A DNA stretch of 64,000 nt from Neptunomonas antarctica (lineage in GTDB: Bacteria > Pseudomonadota > Gammaproteobacteria > Pseudomonadales > Balneatricaceae): contig NZ_LJSI01000053.1 of NCBI RefSeq assembly GCF_001305295.1, positions 434,001 to 498,000 on the forward strand. The letters run 5' to 3'. The notes under the pieces are model-generated. The model did no database searches and was not told the DNA's origin. It saw only the letters and a program-made list of their open reading frames with translations. A program made the translations under genes and the position numbers. Below, piece by piece: positions 8,618 to 17,283 of the stretch (position 1 is its first letter; each line of letters begins with the position of its first letter).

Positions 8618-9733
8618 TTATTTACGGATAACGACTGCGGTTCTCAGGCGCTTATTACCAAACGCCGACATTTTCGCAAAATTTTCTCTGGCAATAGGGA
8701 TGTGTTGGCAATCAATAGGTAGCTGATGCTTATCGTCGGGATCGGGATCATGCACATATAAACAGATATCATCGACCGCCGTCACCGTTACCCAGTGAGG
8801 TGCTTTAAGTCCATCCATTCGATAGGTGCTGATAAGTACCAGTACGGCAAAGCCTTCGGTTAACCATGCCTGAATCTGATTCTGAGTCACATCGGCATAA
8901 ATCGTTTCTACACCCTCCGCTTCCGCTTTTACATGAAACTGTTTATCGACCTCTGTCATTACCGATTTTTTATGCTCTGATCGAACGCCTTCAATGAAGA
9001 GAGGGTTGCGAGAACTAATGTAAGCGGTGGCCGTAAAGCCACGACGCTGTGCGGCTAAGGCTAACCCCAACGGGTGACAACCGCCCAGGCCTGAGGTCAT
9101 GAAAATAGTCGTGGCTTCGCGCCAGATATCCAGTTCCAGCCCCTGACTGAGTGTTACCTGTTTATCCAGACTCGCCATGGCCATCATTAGCGCCGCCGGT
9201 CCGCAGCTGAACTCGGTGGTTTGCTGGTACCAGGGGGTAGGCTTGTAGGCTTGTACTGATTGCATGAAGCGGATACGTTTTTGCATCCGTAGCGCGTCTG
9301 TATGGTCTTCGTAATAGTCGGAATATTCATCAAAACAAATATATCCCAGGCTTTCATAAAGACGAATGGCACCGGTATTGGATTTAGCAACTTCCAGGCG
9401 CATGTAAAGCCTGCCGCGTGCGGAAGTATCTTCCTCAAGCTGCTGCATCAGTTGCCGGGCAACGCCGTGGTGTCGGCCTCTGCTGGCAACCGCGAGGGAA
9501 TAGAGGCGGGAAAGCCGTGTGCCTTTGTGGAGCAGTACGAGCCCATAGCCAACGAGACCTTGAGAATCCTCAGCGACTAAAAAAACACAGTTGGTGGCTT
9601 TCAGCCAATGCTGGAAACGTCTTTTGCTGATTCTATCGCCGGAAAAGCACGCCTGTTCAAGTTCAAGAAGGGCTGATAGATCAGCCCCGATTGCCTGACG
9701 AATACTCAGTTCACTCATCGCTTTGAGCTTCAT
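8618..9733 (-). CDS. GNAT acetyltransferase fused to a C39-like peptidase
   Basis: 371 residues in two parts. Residues about 6-150 form a GNAT fold (ARQLMQQLEEDTSARGRLYMRLEV then IRLYESLGYICF). Residues about 165-345 form a papain-like C39 domain with TEFSCGPAALM (nucleophile Cys), APHWVTVTAVDD (His) and VHDPDPDDK (Asp). The start may be the internal ATG at 9718. GNAT-C39 fusions occur beside RimK-like ligases in marine proteobacteria, so the gene belongs functionally with 5443-8548 although it converges on them. Confidence 0.85.
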   Translation of the reverse strand: MKLKAMSELSIRQAIGADLSALLELEQACFSGDRISKRRFQHWLKATNCVFLVAEDSQGLVGYGLVLLHKGTRLSRLYSLAVASRGRHHGVARQLMQQLEEDTSARGRLYMRLEVAKSNTGAIRLYESLGYICFDEYSDYYEDHTDALRMQKRIRFMQSVQAYKPTPWYQQTTEFSCGPAALMMAMASLDKQVTLSQGLELDIWREATTIFMTSGLGGCHPLGLALAAQRRGFTATAYISSRNPLFIEGVRSEHKKSVMTEVDKQFHVKAEAEGVETIYADVTQNQIQAWLTEGFAVLVLISTYRMDGLKAPHWVTVTAVDDICLYVHDPDPDDKHQLPIDCQHIPIARENFAKMSAFGNKRLRTAVVIRK

Positions 9734-9812
9734 TCCAAAAAGGAAAGATCATACACCCGGCGGAGGTTTATCAATACGAGTCCTTAAAATAAAAAGAGGT
9801 AATTTGCCCAAA

Positions 9813-11138
9813 TTAATCTATATCCATGCAATTCGCGTAATAAGTCACGGTTGCCGGCCAATCGGAAAAGATTCCGAGAATACCTACCTCTTTTGCAAGA
9901 ACATCCAGAATATGCATCGTATTACCATCACTGTTAATGACCGCGTGCTCACTGTTCTCACCGTTTAACGTCTGATGATACCAGCCCCCACCCTTAACTA
10001 GCGGGCCAGAGCGTTCCAGCGTCCAGGTTATAATCTTCAGCCCTGCTGATTTGGCTGCTTTGGCGTAATCAGAAGGAACGATCTCGCCTTCTTTTGCTTC
10101 CAGAAGCATCCACATGGGCGGCGCGATAATGTTGACACCTTGCGTGACCAATTGCTTCATTGATGGGTTCCAGGTGGCAGGGTCCCGATGATCAAATGTT
10201 TTGTCGTCGTAGCGCCCATCCAGATAAACCGCTTGGTGAGCAAAGTCGGGCTCATTTTCAATCCAGTACTGCAGATCATCCAGGTTAAATGATTGCGCAT
10301 AAACATCGGAAGCAGGAATGCCCGCTTGCTTATATTCGTTGATCATCTTCTGCGCATAGTCTTGCTGTGAAAAACCATTAAATGGCATCGGAACATCGGC
10401 TGATTTCAGTTCAGGTGTCATTTTGACGCCCAGTTTTTTGAAGAGACTTATACTGTCTTTATGCGTCATCAAGGTGCCGTGAGTGGCATACAGATCCGTT
10501 CGCCATGCGGCAGTCGCGTTCATGAAGGCTTTGGCGGAGGAGGCGTTTGGATTGGAGGCATCCATTTTTCCCTTCAGCGTTTTGAATTCAGCCAATGTGA
10601 TGTCGCTGGTACAGCATTGGGCGGTTGCCGGTGTCGTTAATGTACCGTCAGCAGCAAATACAGCGGGCTGAAAAGGAACAGAGCAGTTTTCAGCGAGCGG
10701 TGTGTCAAGAATGTTAGTGGTGGATTGCAGGTCGCATTGAGAGTGACGGCAGACTAATTCTTTATCCTGAGTAAAAGTCACATCACACTCAATCACACCG
10801 GCTCCCATACGGGCGGCCGCTTCGTAAGATTCTTTTGTATGTTCAGGGAATTGCATAGCAGCGCCACGATGCCCAATAGAGAAATCAGTACGCTTAAATG
10901 GCCCTTCGGCACAACTCTGTAGCGTATCTTTGAGTGCACTCTCTGCCATTTCATTGATCAGAAAATAGGGACGGGGTCCGAGTTGTATGTTCTGCTCATG
11001 TGTTTTTGTTACGCGCGTATCAGTAGCCGCTGTAACTGTTTGGCACAGCGTGGATACTGACAAAATGGCTGTTAGCATTATTGAAAAGTGTGTTGCAAGA
11101 GGAGTCGCAAGGGATGAAACAATCGTAAGACGCCGCAT
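9813..11138 (-). CDS. Periplasmic glycerophosphodiester phosphodiesterase
   Basis: 441 residues with a signal peptide (about 1-38) and a GDPD TIM barrel. Metal and catalytic residues are visible in [26 protein letters not shown] and CRHSQCDL. The enzyme hydrolyses glycerophosphodiesters to glycerol-3-phosphate and an alcohol. The start follows CAGGAGACTGAT. At 441 residues it is longer than E. coli GlpQ (about 358), with insertions carrying extra cysteines. A perfect palindrome lies just upstream. Confidence 0.88.
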   Translation of the reverse strand: MRRLTIVSSLATPLATHFSIMLTAILSVSTLCQTVTAATDTRVTKTHEQNIQLGPRPYFLINEMAESALKDTLQSCAEGPFKRTDFSIGHRGAAMQFPEHTKESYEAAARMGAGVIECDVTFTQDKELVCRHSQCDLQSTTNILDTPLAENCSVPFQPAVFAADGTLTTPATAQCCTSDITLAEFKTLKGKMDASNPNASSAKAFMNATAAWRTDLYATHGTLMTHKDSISLFKKLGVKMTPELKSADVPMPFNGFSQQDYAQKMINEYKQAGIPASDVYAQSFNLDDLQYWIENEPDFAHQAVYLDGRYDDKTFDHRDPATWNPSMKQLVTQGVNIIAPPMWMLLEAKEGEIVPSDYAKAAKSAGLKIITWTLERSGPLVKGGGWYHQTLNGENSEHAVINSDGNTMHILDVLAKEVGILGIFSDWPATVTYYANCMDID

Positions 11139-11160
11139 ATCAGTCTCCTGAGTTATATCC

Positions 11161-11184
11161 GTGATTCACAGGTATGTGAATCAC
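11161..11184. promoter_or_regulatory. Perfect palindrome before the phosphodiesterase gene
   Basis: GTGATTCACA, four bases GGTA, then TGTGAATCAC. It lies 23 bases upstream of the phosphodiesterase start and 52 bases after the end of the dienelactone hydrolase gene. There is no T-run on the minus strand, so an operator is as likely as a terminator. Its core resembles the palindrome found before both phasin genes. Confidence 0.5.
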
Positions 11185-11235
11185 GGAACATTACGCTACG
11201 ATTGTTGCAGTTGTGTGCCTGTGTGAGGACCTGAG

Positions 11236-11973
11236 CTACTGAGTTACGTCACTCAGGAATTCAGTAAAGCGCTGCCATGACTTTTTATCGGCGTCTTGGC
11301 GATAACTTTCCTGATCAAATACAGTAAAGGCATGCGGGGCACCGCTGTAGGTGATCATCTCATGCTGAACTCCGCTGGCTTCAAGCTCGGTGGCGAGGCT
11401 GGCAAACTGAGTCAGAGGTATGGCGGTGTCGGCACTGCCATGCATAATCAGAAACTTTCCTTTAGCCTTGCTATAGTTTTGTCCCTCAGGTGTAGCGAGC
11501 CCCCCATGGAACGTTACAAAGCCTTTCATATTGATGCCGGATCTGGCCATTTCCAGAACGGCCGCGCCACCAAAGCAATATCCCATGACAACGGCGTTAC
11601 TGGTTTTCGCGCCTTGTGCCTTCGCGGTATCCAGCGCACCGGTTAACAGGTTTCTCATTTTGCCACGGTCTTTATAAAGTTCGCCGGTGTGTTGGCGTTT
11701 ATCTTCAATTTGGGTGGGGCGTACGCCCGCACCGAACAGGTCGGCGGCAAACACGCTATAGCCCATGTCGGCCAGCATGTTAGCCCGTTTTATTTCATAG
11801 TCGGTTAAACCATCCCAGTCATGGATGAGTAACACCAGTGGGGCGCCTGCCGATGGGCTTACATAATAACCTTGATAGGATTTTCCATTGACGGTGTAGT
11901 TTATATTCTTACCATCAGCCATGGCTGTGGCTGATAAGATAAAACTCAGTAAAGCGATTAGCAGTGTTTTCAT
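11236..11973 (-). CDS. Exported dienelactone hydrolase family protein
   Basis: 245 residues. The ATG at 11973 is chosen over 12066 because it follows GGGAGAATAATA and begins a clear signal peptide (MKTLLIALLSFILSATAMA). An alpha/beta hydrolase fold follows: LLIHDWDGL, the nucleophile loop MGYCFGGAA with Cys rather than Ser as in dienelactone hydrolases, and the late GAPHAF histidine. The natural substrate is unknown; export argues against a role in central aromatic degradation (inference). Confidence 0.85.
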   Translation of the reverse strand: MKTLLIALLSFILSATAMADGKNINYTVNGKSYQGYYVSPSAGAPLVLLIHDWDGLTDYEIKRANMLADMGYSVFAADLFGAGVRPTQIEDKRQHTGELYKDRGKMRNLLTGALDTAKAQGAKTSNAVVMGYCFGGAAVLEMARSGINMKGFVTFHGGLATPEGQNYSKAKGKFLIMHGSADTAIPLTQFASLATELEASGVQHEMITYSGAPHAFTVFDQESYRQDADKKSWQRFTEFLSDVTQ

Positions 11974-12189
11974 TATTATTCTCCCATGCTCGATCAGAAA
12001 GGTCTCTTTACTGCTGAGATAACTCAGTGTAATACGCTGAGCTTTTGAGTCTAGCGCTATTTTCATTGTGTAAAAACTACACTAATATTTTAATATTGCT
12101 GCATGTTTGAAGATGCGGGTGGTGCTTGATCACAGGCAGTGATGGTGAACCTTCCGCCGTGTTCAGATTGCGCAAGGCTCTTTCTGACT

Positions 12190-12280
12190 AAGCTTAAGGC
12201 TATTTCTAATTAAGCTTAAGGCTACTTCAAACTAAGCTAAAGGCTACTTCAAAATAAGCTAAAGGCTATGCCGGTTAAGC
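12190..12280. repeat. 22-base tandem repeat, four units
   Basis: Units begin at 12190, 12212, 12234 and 12256, each starting AAGCT(T/A)AAGGCTA with TTTC/CTTCAAA-like middles; a partial fifth begins near 12277. Non-coding, just after the end of the ABC permease gene. No function is evident. Confidence 0.8.
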
Positions 12281-12281
12281 G

Positions 12282-13130
12282 TTAAATTTCTCCACTTCGG
12301 ATGCGTTCTCCACGGGCGCGTATGTATTCAATCGTTAGCAGCATCAGCCCTGAAATGACCACCAGTAATACGGCAACGGCCAATATGGTGGGGTTGATCT
12401 GCTCACGCAATCCTGAAAACATCTGGCGTGGAATAGTGCGCTGTTCAGGTCCGGCTAAAAATAGTATCACCACCACTTCGTCAAAAGAGGTCACAAAAGC
12501 AAATAGGGCCCCAGAGATCACACCTGGACGAATCAGCGGCATGATGACGTTAAAGAACGTATAAATAGGCGGTGCTCCTAAGCCGAGTGAGGCGCGCATC
12601 AGCGAGTGGTCAAACCCGGATAATGCCGCATTGACGGTAATAATGACGAACGGCGTACCGAGTGCCGCATGCGCAAGGATGACGCCCAGATAAGTGCCTG
12701 ACAGACCTAGTTGAGTATAGAAAAAATACATGCCGGCTGCTGTGATGATTAAAGGAACAATCATCGGCGAGAGCAGCATTGCCATGATGACGCGCTGAAA
12801 CGGCATCACTGGATTGGATAACCCAATGGCGGCAAAGGTACCCAGAGCGGTCGCAATAATGGTGGCGCACAGGCCAATAAAGAAGCTGTTTTTGATGGCG
12901 AGCAGCCATTTTTCGTTATTGAATATTTCCGCATACCACTCCAGTGAATAGGCATCGGCATCCAGTGATAGCATCCCTTCAGTAAAGGTGAAATAAGGCT
13001 CGGCGTTGAACGATAGCGGAATGATGACCAGTATCGGGACCATCAAAAATGCCAGCACAGCCCACGCAGTCAGTCTGAGACCGTGCATGCCTGTTTTTTG
13101 CCAAAAGGAGAAGTACTTTGGAAATTTCAT
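12282..13130 (-). CDS. Polyamine-type ABC transporter permease (PotC/PotI class)
   Basis: 282 residues, six membrane helices, with a binding-protein-dependent permease EAA-type loop (RASLGLGAPPIYTFFNVIMPLIRPG) that contacts the ATPase. Second permease of the four-gene operon at 12282-16829; it starts 4 bases after the first permease ends. Import of spermidine, putrescine or a related cation is inferred from the family. Confidence 0.88.
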   Translation of the reverse strand: MKFPKYFSFWQKTGMHGLRLTAWAVLAFLMVPILVIIPLSFNAEPYFTFTEGMLSLDADAYSLEWYAEIFNNEKWLLAIKNSFFIGLCATIIATALGTFAAIGLSNPVMPFQRVIMAMLLSPMIVPLIITAAGMYFFYTQLGLSGTYLGVILAHAALGTPFVIITVNAALSGFDHSLMRASLGLGAPPIYTFFNVIMPLIRPGVISGALFAFVTSFDEVVVILFLAGPEQRTIPRQMFSGLREQINPTILAVAVLLVVISGLMLLTIEYIRARGERIRSGEI

Positions 13131-13134
13131 AGCA

Positions 13135-14409
13135 TTACCCCAGTTTAATATTGCTGACCCCGACCAAGCGGTCGTAGATCCAGTAGAGGAGGAGAATCAG
13201 AGCCAGTAACAGCGAGCCTAATGCGGCTGCCAGTTCCCAGTTGTTCGATGACTGCATATGGAAAGCAATAATGTTGCTGATCATTTGGCCATCAGTACCG
13301 CCGACTAAGGCCGGTGTGATGTAATAACCGATAGATATAATGAAGACCAGTAGTGCTCCGGCACTCAATCCAGGGACTGTCATAGGCATATAAATCCGGA
13401 TAAATGCCGGAATAGGTTTAGCTCCTAACGACATGGCCGCCCGTAAGTAACTGGGATCGATCCCTTTCATAACGCTGTATAAAGGTAAAATCATGAAAGG
13501 TAATAGGATATGTGTCATGGCTATTACGGTTGCGAACTCGGTGTAAAGCATTTCGATGGGTTCGGATATCACATGGAGATATTGCAATACGGAATTGACC
13601 ACACCATTGGTCTGCAATAACGCAATCCAGGAGGTGGTTCTCACCAGCAGTGATGTCCAGAAAGGTAACAGAACAAATACCATCAGTGTATTGGCCGTTT
13701 TCGGAGAAGCAGTCGCCAGATAATAGGATAAAGGAAAACCAATAAGTGCGGTCAGCAAGGTTATTGTGAGCGCAATTTTCAGACTTTTTAAATACAGTTG
13801 TATATAGACTTGCGTGTCTCGGGGGACAATTTCATCATCTGAATTACGGTCTAAATCCAAGGCGGTTAAATAGGAGCTGTCAGTAAAGATAGCACCGGAC
13901 TTTTTCATAACACGCCATATTTCTACTGTCTGCCATTGTGGCTTAGTGGCAATCAGTAGGCTTGCTCCCTCACTGCTAAGCAGCGCAGGATCCATTTTTT
14001 TCATTTTGCGCCCGGTCGCCTTTATGACGCTGGAACTACCAGGCAGGCCACGGTTAATCTCTTCTGCAAGTTTGCCTGAATCACGGTCAATGGCGAGTTG
14101 TCGCAATTCCACCGCAAAGCGATTAAGTACCGCATCATCAGGACGCGCATCACTACTCTCATCCCAGTCGGACAGGGCTTCAAGCGTGTCTGGAATCAAC
14201 TGTGCAACAGTAGGGTTATAAACACTTCGGTAGAGCATCGTGCCAATGGGCGCAATGAAAGCGATCATGACAAATACTAATAGAGGTGTGACGAAAGCAA
14301 AGGCGATTAATTTTCGTCGCCGCTGTATTTTACGGCTTTGTGCCATCTCCTCAACAGTCAGCACTGACTGCACCTTGTTCGAATTAGTTGTCAGATCAAA
14401 TTGAGGCAT
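13135..14409 (-). CDS. Polyamine-type ABC transporter permease (PotB/PotH class)
   Basis: 424 residues, longer than the roughly 300 usual for PotB. The extra length is a soluble, probably periplasmic insert between the first helix (about 35-58) and the rest (from about 200). The coupling loop reads RAAMSLGAKPIPAFIRIYMP. It partners with the permease at 12282-13130. An imperfect hairpin at about 14460-14510 separates it from the binding-protein gene and may reduce read-through, a common way to make more binding protein than permease. Confidence 0.87.
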   Translation of the reverse strand: MPQFDLTTNSNKVQSVLTVEEMAQSRKIQRRRKLIAFAFVTPLLVFVMIAFIAPIGTMLYRSVYNPTVAQLIPDTLEALSDWDESSDARPDDAVLNRFAVELRQLAIDRDSGKLAEEINRGLPGSSSVIKATGRKMKKMDPALLSSEGASLLIATKPQWQTVEIWRVMKKSGAIFTDSSYLTALDLDRNSDDEIVPRDTQVYIQLYLKSLKIALTITLLTALIGFPLSYYLATASPKTANTLMVFVLLPFWTSLLVRTTSWIALLQTNGVVNSVLQYLHVISEPIEMLYTEFATVIAMTHILLPFMILPLYSVMKGIDPSYLRAAMSLGAKPIPAFIRIYMPMTVPGLSAGALLVFIISIGYYITPALVGGTDGQMISNIIAFHMQSSNNWELAAALGSLLLALILLLYWIYDRLVGVSNIKLG

Positions 14410-14565
14410 AGTGGCAGCCCTTTAATAAAAGATAACGGGCCTGCGCCCAGAAAAAAAACCGGTGCGCTCAGAGGGGAGTATTCATTAACCCACTGAGGCA
14501 CCCGTTGGATTCAGCAGTGACATTCATTACCACGACATGTCACATCAAGCCCAAATTTATTAAGC

Positions 14566-15621
14566 TCAGTTCAGCAGCCATTCGTTGAATTTTTCACCTA
14601 ATGACTCACCATAATCAGCCCAGAATGTACCCGACGCCTGTAACCCCTCTTCAAGATGAGCAGACGGGAGCCTTGGAATAATGGCCGGATCTACATAAGC
14701 ATAGGAAGATTGGCGTGTTGGACCGTAAGCTACATCCTGCATACCGCTTTCGGGCTTAGAGCTGGTAGCAAAGCGAATGAACTCTTCTGCCACCGCTTTA
14801 TGTTTGGTGCCTTTTACAATGGCCCATACATCAAGATCGTAGATGTGAGCATCCCAGACCATTTCAAATGGCTTATTGTCGCTTTGAATCGCATCGAAGA
14901 TACGACCGTTGGCGGATTGCACCATGACTGCGCCACCGTCATTCAGAAGTTGAGGGGCTTGAGACCAGCTATCGAACCACACCAGATCATTCTTGATGGT
15001 GTCCAATTTAGCAAAGGCTTGTTTTTGCCCTGCCTCAGTAGCAAGCACATCGTAGATTTGTTCTTTTGGTACGCCATCCGCTAACAAAGCCCATTCCATA
15101 TTGACCTGAGGGCGTTTACGTAGCGCGCGTTTGCCGGGGAATTTTTCAGTATTAAATAAATCTTCTATCGTCGTGGGCTGTCCGCCTTCGATCGTCTCTT
15201 TGTTGTAAGAGTATAAAACGGTCCAGACAATGTTACCTACACCGCACTCGTTGGATAGAGCCTCAGGAGAAAAATCATCTTTAGCCGGGGTTCCATCATC
15301 GCCCGCAGGCAGGGTGTCGTGTGGGAAAACTTCAAGTAACCCTTCAGAGCACGCTCTCTCCAGATCTATTACTTCAATATCTACAACGTCCCAGAGCACA
15401 TTGCCACTTTCTACCTGCGCCTTAATTTCGGCGATACCGCCGGAGTAATTTTCAAATAAAATTTTATGGCCTGTTTTTTCCATAAATGGATCGAGCATGT
15501 GTTTCTGTTGTGCTGCTCCGTATGCACCACCGAAAGAAACGGCAGTGAATTGGTCAGCCATCACAGGGGCTGCTGCTGTGCAGAGCGCGATGGCCACGCC
15601 TAATCGCTTGAGTGCTTTCAT
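14566..15621 (-). CDS. Polyamine-type extracellular solute-binding protein
   Basis: 351 residues with a cleavable signal peptide (about 1-22, ending VMA) and the PotD/PotF-like start TAVSFGGAYGAAQ. The start follows AGAGGAAAAATAATA. It captures substrate in the periplasm for the two permeases. Second gene in the operon. The exact ligand cannot be read from sequence; many such proteins in marine bacteria bind putrescine, spermidine or other organic cations. Confidence 0.87.
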   Translation of the reverse strand: MKALKRLGVAIALCTAAAPVMADQFTAVSFGGAYGAAQQKHMLDPFMEKTGHKILFENYSGGIAEIKAQVESGNVLWDVVDIEVIDLERACSEGLLEVFPHDTLPAGDDGTPAKDDFSPEALSNECGVGNIVWTVLYSYNKETIEGGQPTTIEDLFNTEKFPGKRALRKRPQVNMEWALLADGVPKEQIYDVLATEAGQKQAFAKLDTIKNDLVWFDSWSQAPQLLNDGGAVMVQSANGRIFDAIQSDNKPFEMVWDAHIYDLDVWAIVKGTKHKAVAEEFIRFATSSKPESGMQDVAYGPTRQSSYAYVDPAIIPRLPSAHLEEGLQASGTFWADYGESLGEKFNEWLLN

Positions 15622-15680
15622 TATTATTTTTCCTCTACGTTTTTGTGCCGTTTATTGAAAAATCTTATGTGTGTATTGCG

Positions 15681-16829
15681 TTACTCCGAACGGTCTAGCG
15701 CCAACCCTCCGGCTGTTGACCAGGTTAGTCGGGTCATCGCACCACGTTGAAGTACCGGAGCGCGATGATCGTTCAGTGTTTTAACCATCAATTCGGAGCC
15801 CGAACTGAGTTTGAAAAAGTAGCGGATAGAATCACCGACATAAAGTCGTGTTGTAAAACTGGCTTCGATACTGTTTTCCAGGGATCTGTTATCCAAAGCG
15901 TCATTACTACTAATGGTACTGGCAATAAATAGATTTTCAGGGCGAATAGTGAGCGTGCAGGGAGAGCCTTCCGGCGGGCAGTTAGTGTTGCCTGTGGTGG
16001 CTATTGTGCCATCGGCAAGCTGCACCTGCGCAATACCGTTTTCGATCCGCGTGACGGTGCCTGGGATGCGGTTGTTCTCGCCGATAAAATTGGCCACAAA
16101 GGAATTAGCGGGCTTCTCATAGAGAATCTCGGGTGCGGCACATTGTTCAACAATTCCGTCGTTGAAGACGGCGACGCGGTCAGACATGGTTAACGCTTCA
16201 GTTTGGTCGTGAGTGACGTAAATGGCCGTAAAACCCAAGTCTTCATGTAAGCGTTTTATCTCGAACTGCATTTGTTCGCGTAAATTTTTATCGAGAGCAC
16301 CAAGCGGTTCGTCCATCAGAACGATACTGGGTTCGAAAATCAGAGAACGCGCCAGTGCCACACGTTGCTTCTGACCACCGGAGAGTTGGCCTGGATAGCG
16401 TTTGGCGAAGCTTCCTAGTTCGACCAGCGCGAGTGATTCGTTAACCCGACGCTTAATTTCTGATGCGGAAATTTTACGCACTTTTAATGGATACGCCAGA
16501 TTTTCGGCAATGGTCATGTGCGGAAATAGTGCGTAATGCTGAAAAACCATGCCGATGTTGCGGTGATAAGGAGCAATATTTGTGACGGGTTCACCATTGA
16601 TAAGAATGCTGCCACTGGTAACGTCTTCAAATCCTGCCAGCATCATCAGGCAGGTTGTTTTGCCTGAACCCGAAGGCCCTAGTAAAGTGACGAATTCGCC
16701 CTTTTTTATGTCCAGATTAAAATCTTTAACGACAAGATTTCTCTGGTCGTAGCTTTTTTTGACATTAACAAAGCGTACATATTGATCATTGGTTGTGGGC
16801 GAATTACCGGCCGGGGGAGCGTCTGTCAT
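15681..16829 (-). CDS. Polyamine-type ABC transporter ATP-binding protein (PotA class)
   Basis: About 382 residues. The frame opens at 16922, but the ATG at 16829 is chosen because it has GGAGA upstream and removes a hydrophobic stretch foreign to the family. Walker A GPSGSGKTT, signature LSGGQKQR, Walker B IVLMDEPLGALD and the switch His in YVTHDQTEA are all intact; a C-terminal TOBE-type regulatory domain follows. First gene of the transporter operon. Confidence 0.9.
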   Translation of the reverse strand: MTDAPPAGNSPTTNDQYVRFVNVKKSYDQRNLVVKDFNLDIKKGEFVTLLGPSGSGKTTCLMMLAGFEDVTSGSILINGEPVTNIAPYHRNIGMVFQHYALFPHMTIAENLAYPLKVRKISASEIKRRVNESLALVELGSFAKRYPGQLSGGQKQRVALARSLIFEPSIVLMDEPLGALDKNLREQMQFEIKRLHEDLGFTAIYVTHDQTEALTMSDRVAVFNDGIVEQCAAPEILYEKPANSFVANFIGENNRIPGTVTRIENGIAQVQLADGTIATTGNTNCPPEGSPCTLTIRPENLFIASTISSNDALDNRSLENSIEASFTTRLYVGDSIRYFFKLSSGSELMVKTLNDHRAPVLQRGAMTRLTWSTAGGLALDRSE

Positions 16830-17283
16830 CTTAGGGTAATCTCCATTTCGTTTTATCTTTGATACTACGTAAAAGCAAAAAAAGCTACTTAAGAGGATTA
16901 TTTCCAGAAAAATAATGTGCACTTGTTTACTGAAGAGTTCAAGTATTTCTTTTGTTTATAATGAGTTAGTGGGCATAATTCTGGCGTGGTAAAAATGGGT
17001 GCGAAAAAACAGATACATTAATAAAGCGCATCAGAGTGAAGCAGTGAGTGACTATTGCAGTCACACCTTAAAGTTTAATATTATATAAAAATATTTAAAG
17101 CTGTAGTCGGTAGCACTGAAGCAATAGGTATTTTACGTAATGGATTTTATAACAAAACTAATAAAAATAAATTAGGTTTTTAGTTATACATCGGTACTTA
17201 CAGGCAGGGATATATTATATCTTAGTTATTATAAATAGAGTGGGTGCTAATAATTTTATCTGCCCATTTTAATTGTCTTCTTT
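16830..17283. other. AT-rich intergenic region
   Basis: About 450 bases between the transporter operon and the GGDEF-EAL gene, both read on the minus strand. It should hold the transporter promoter and the end of the signalling operon; no clear promoter hexamers, hairpin or small gene were identified. Confidence 0.5.
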
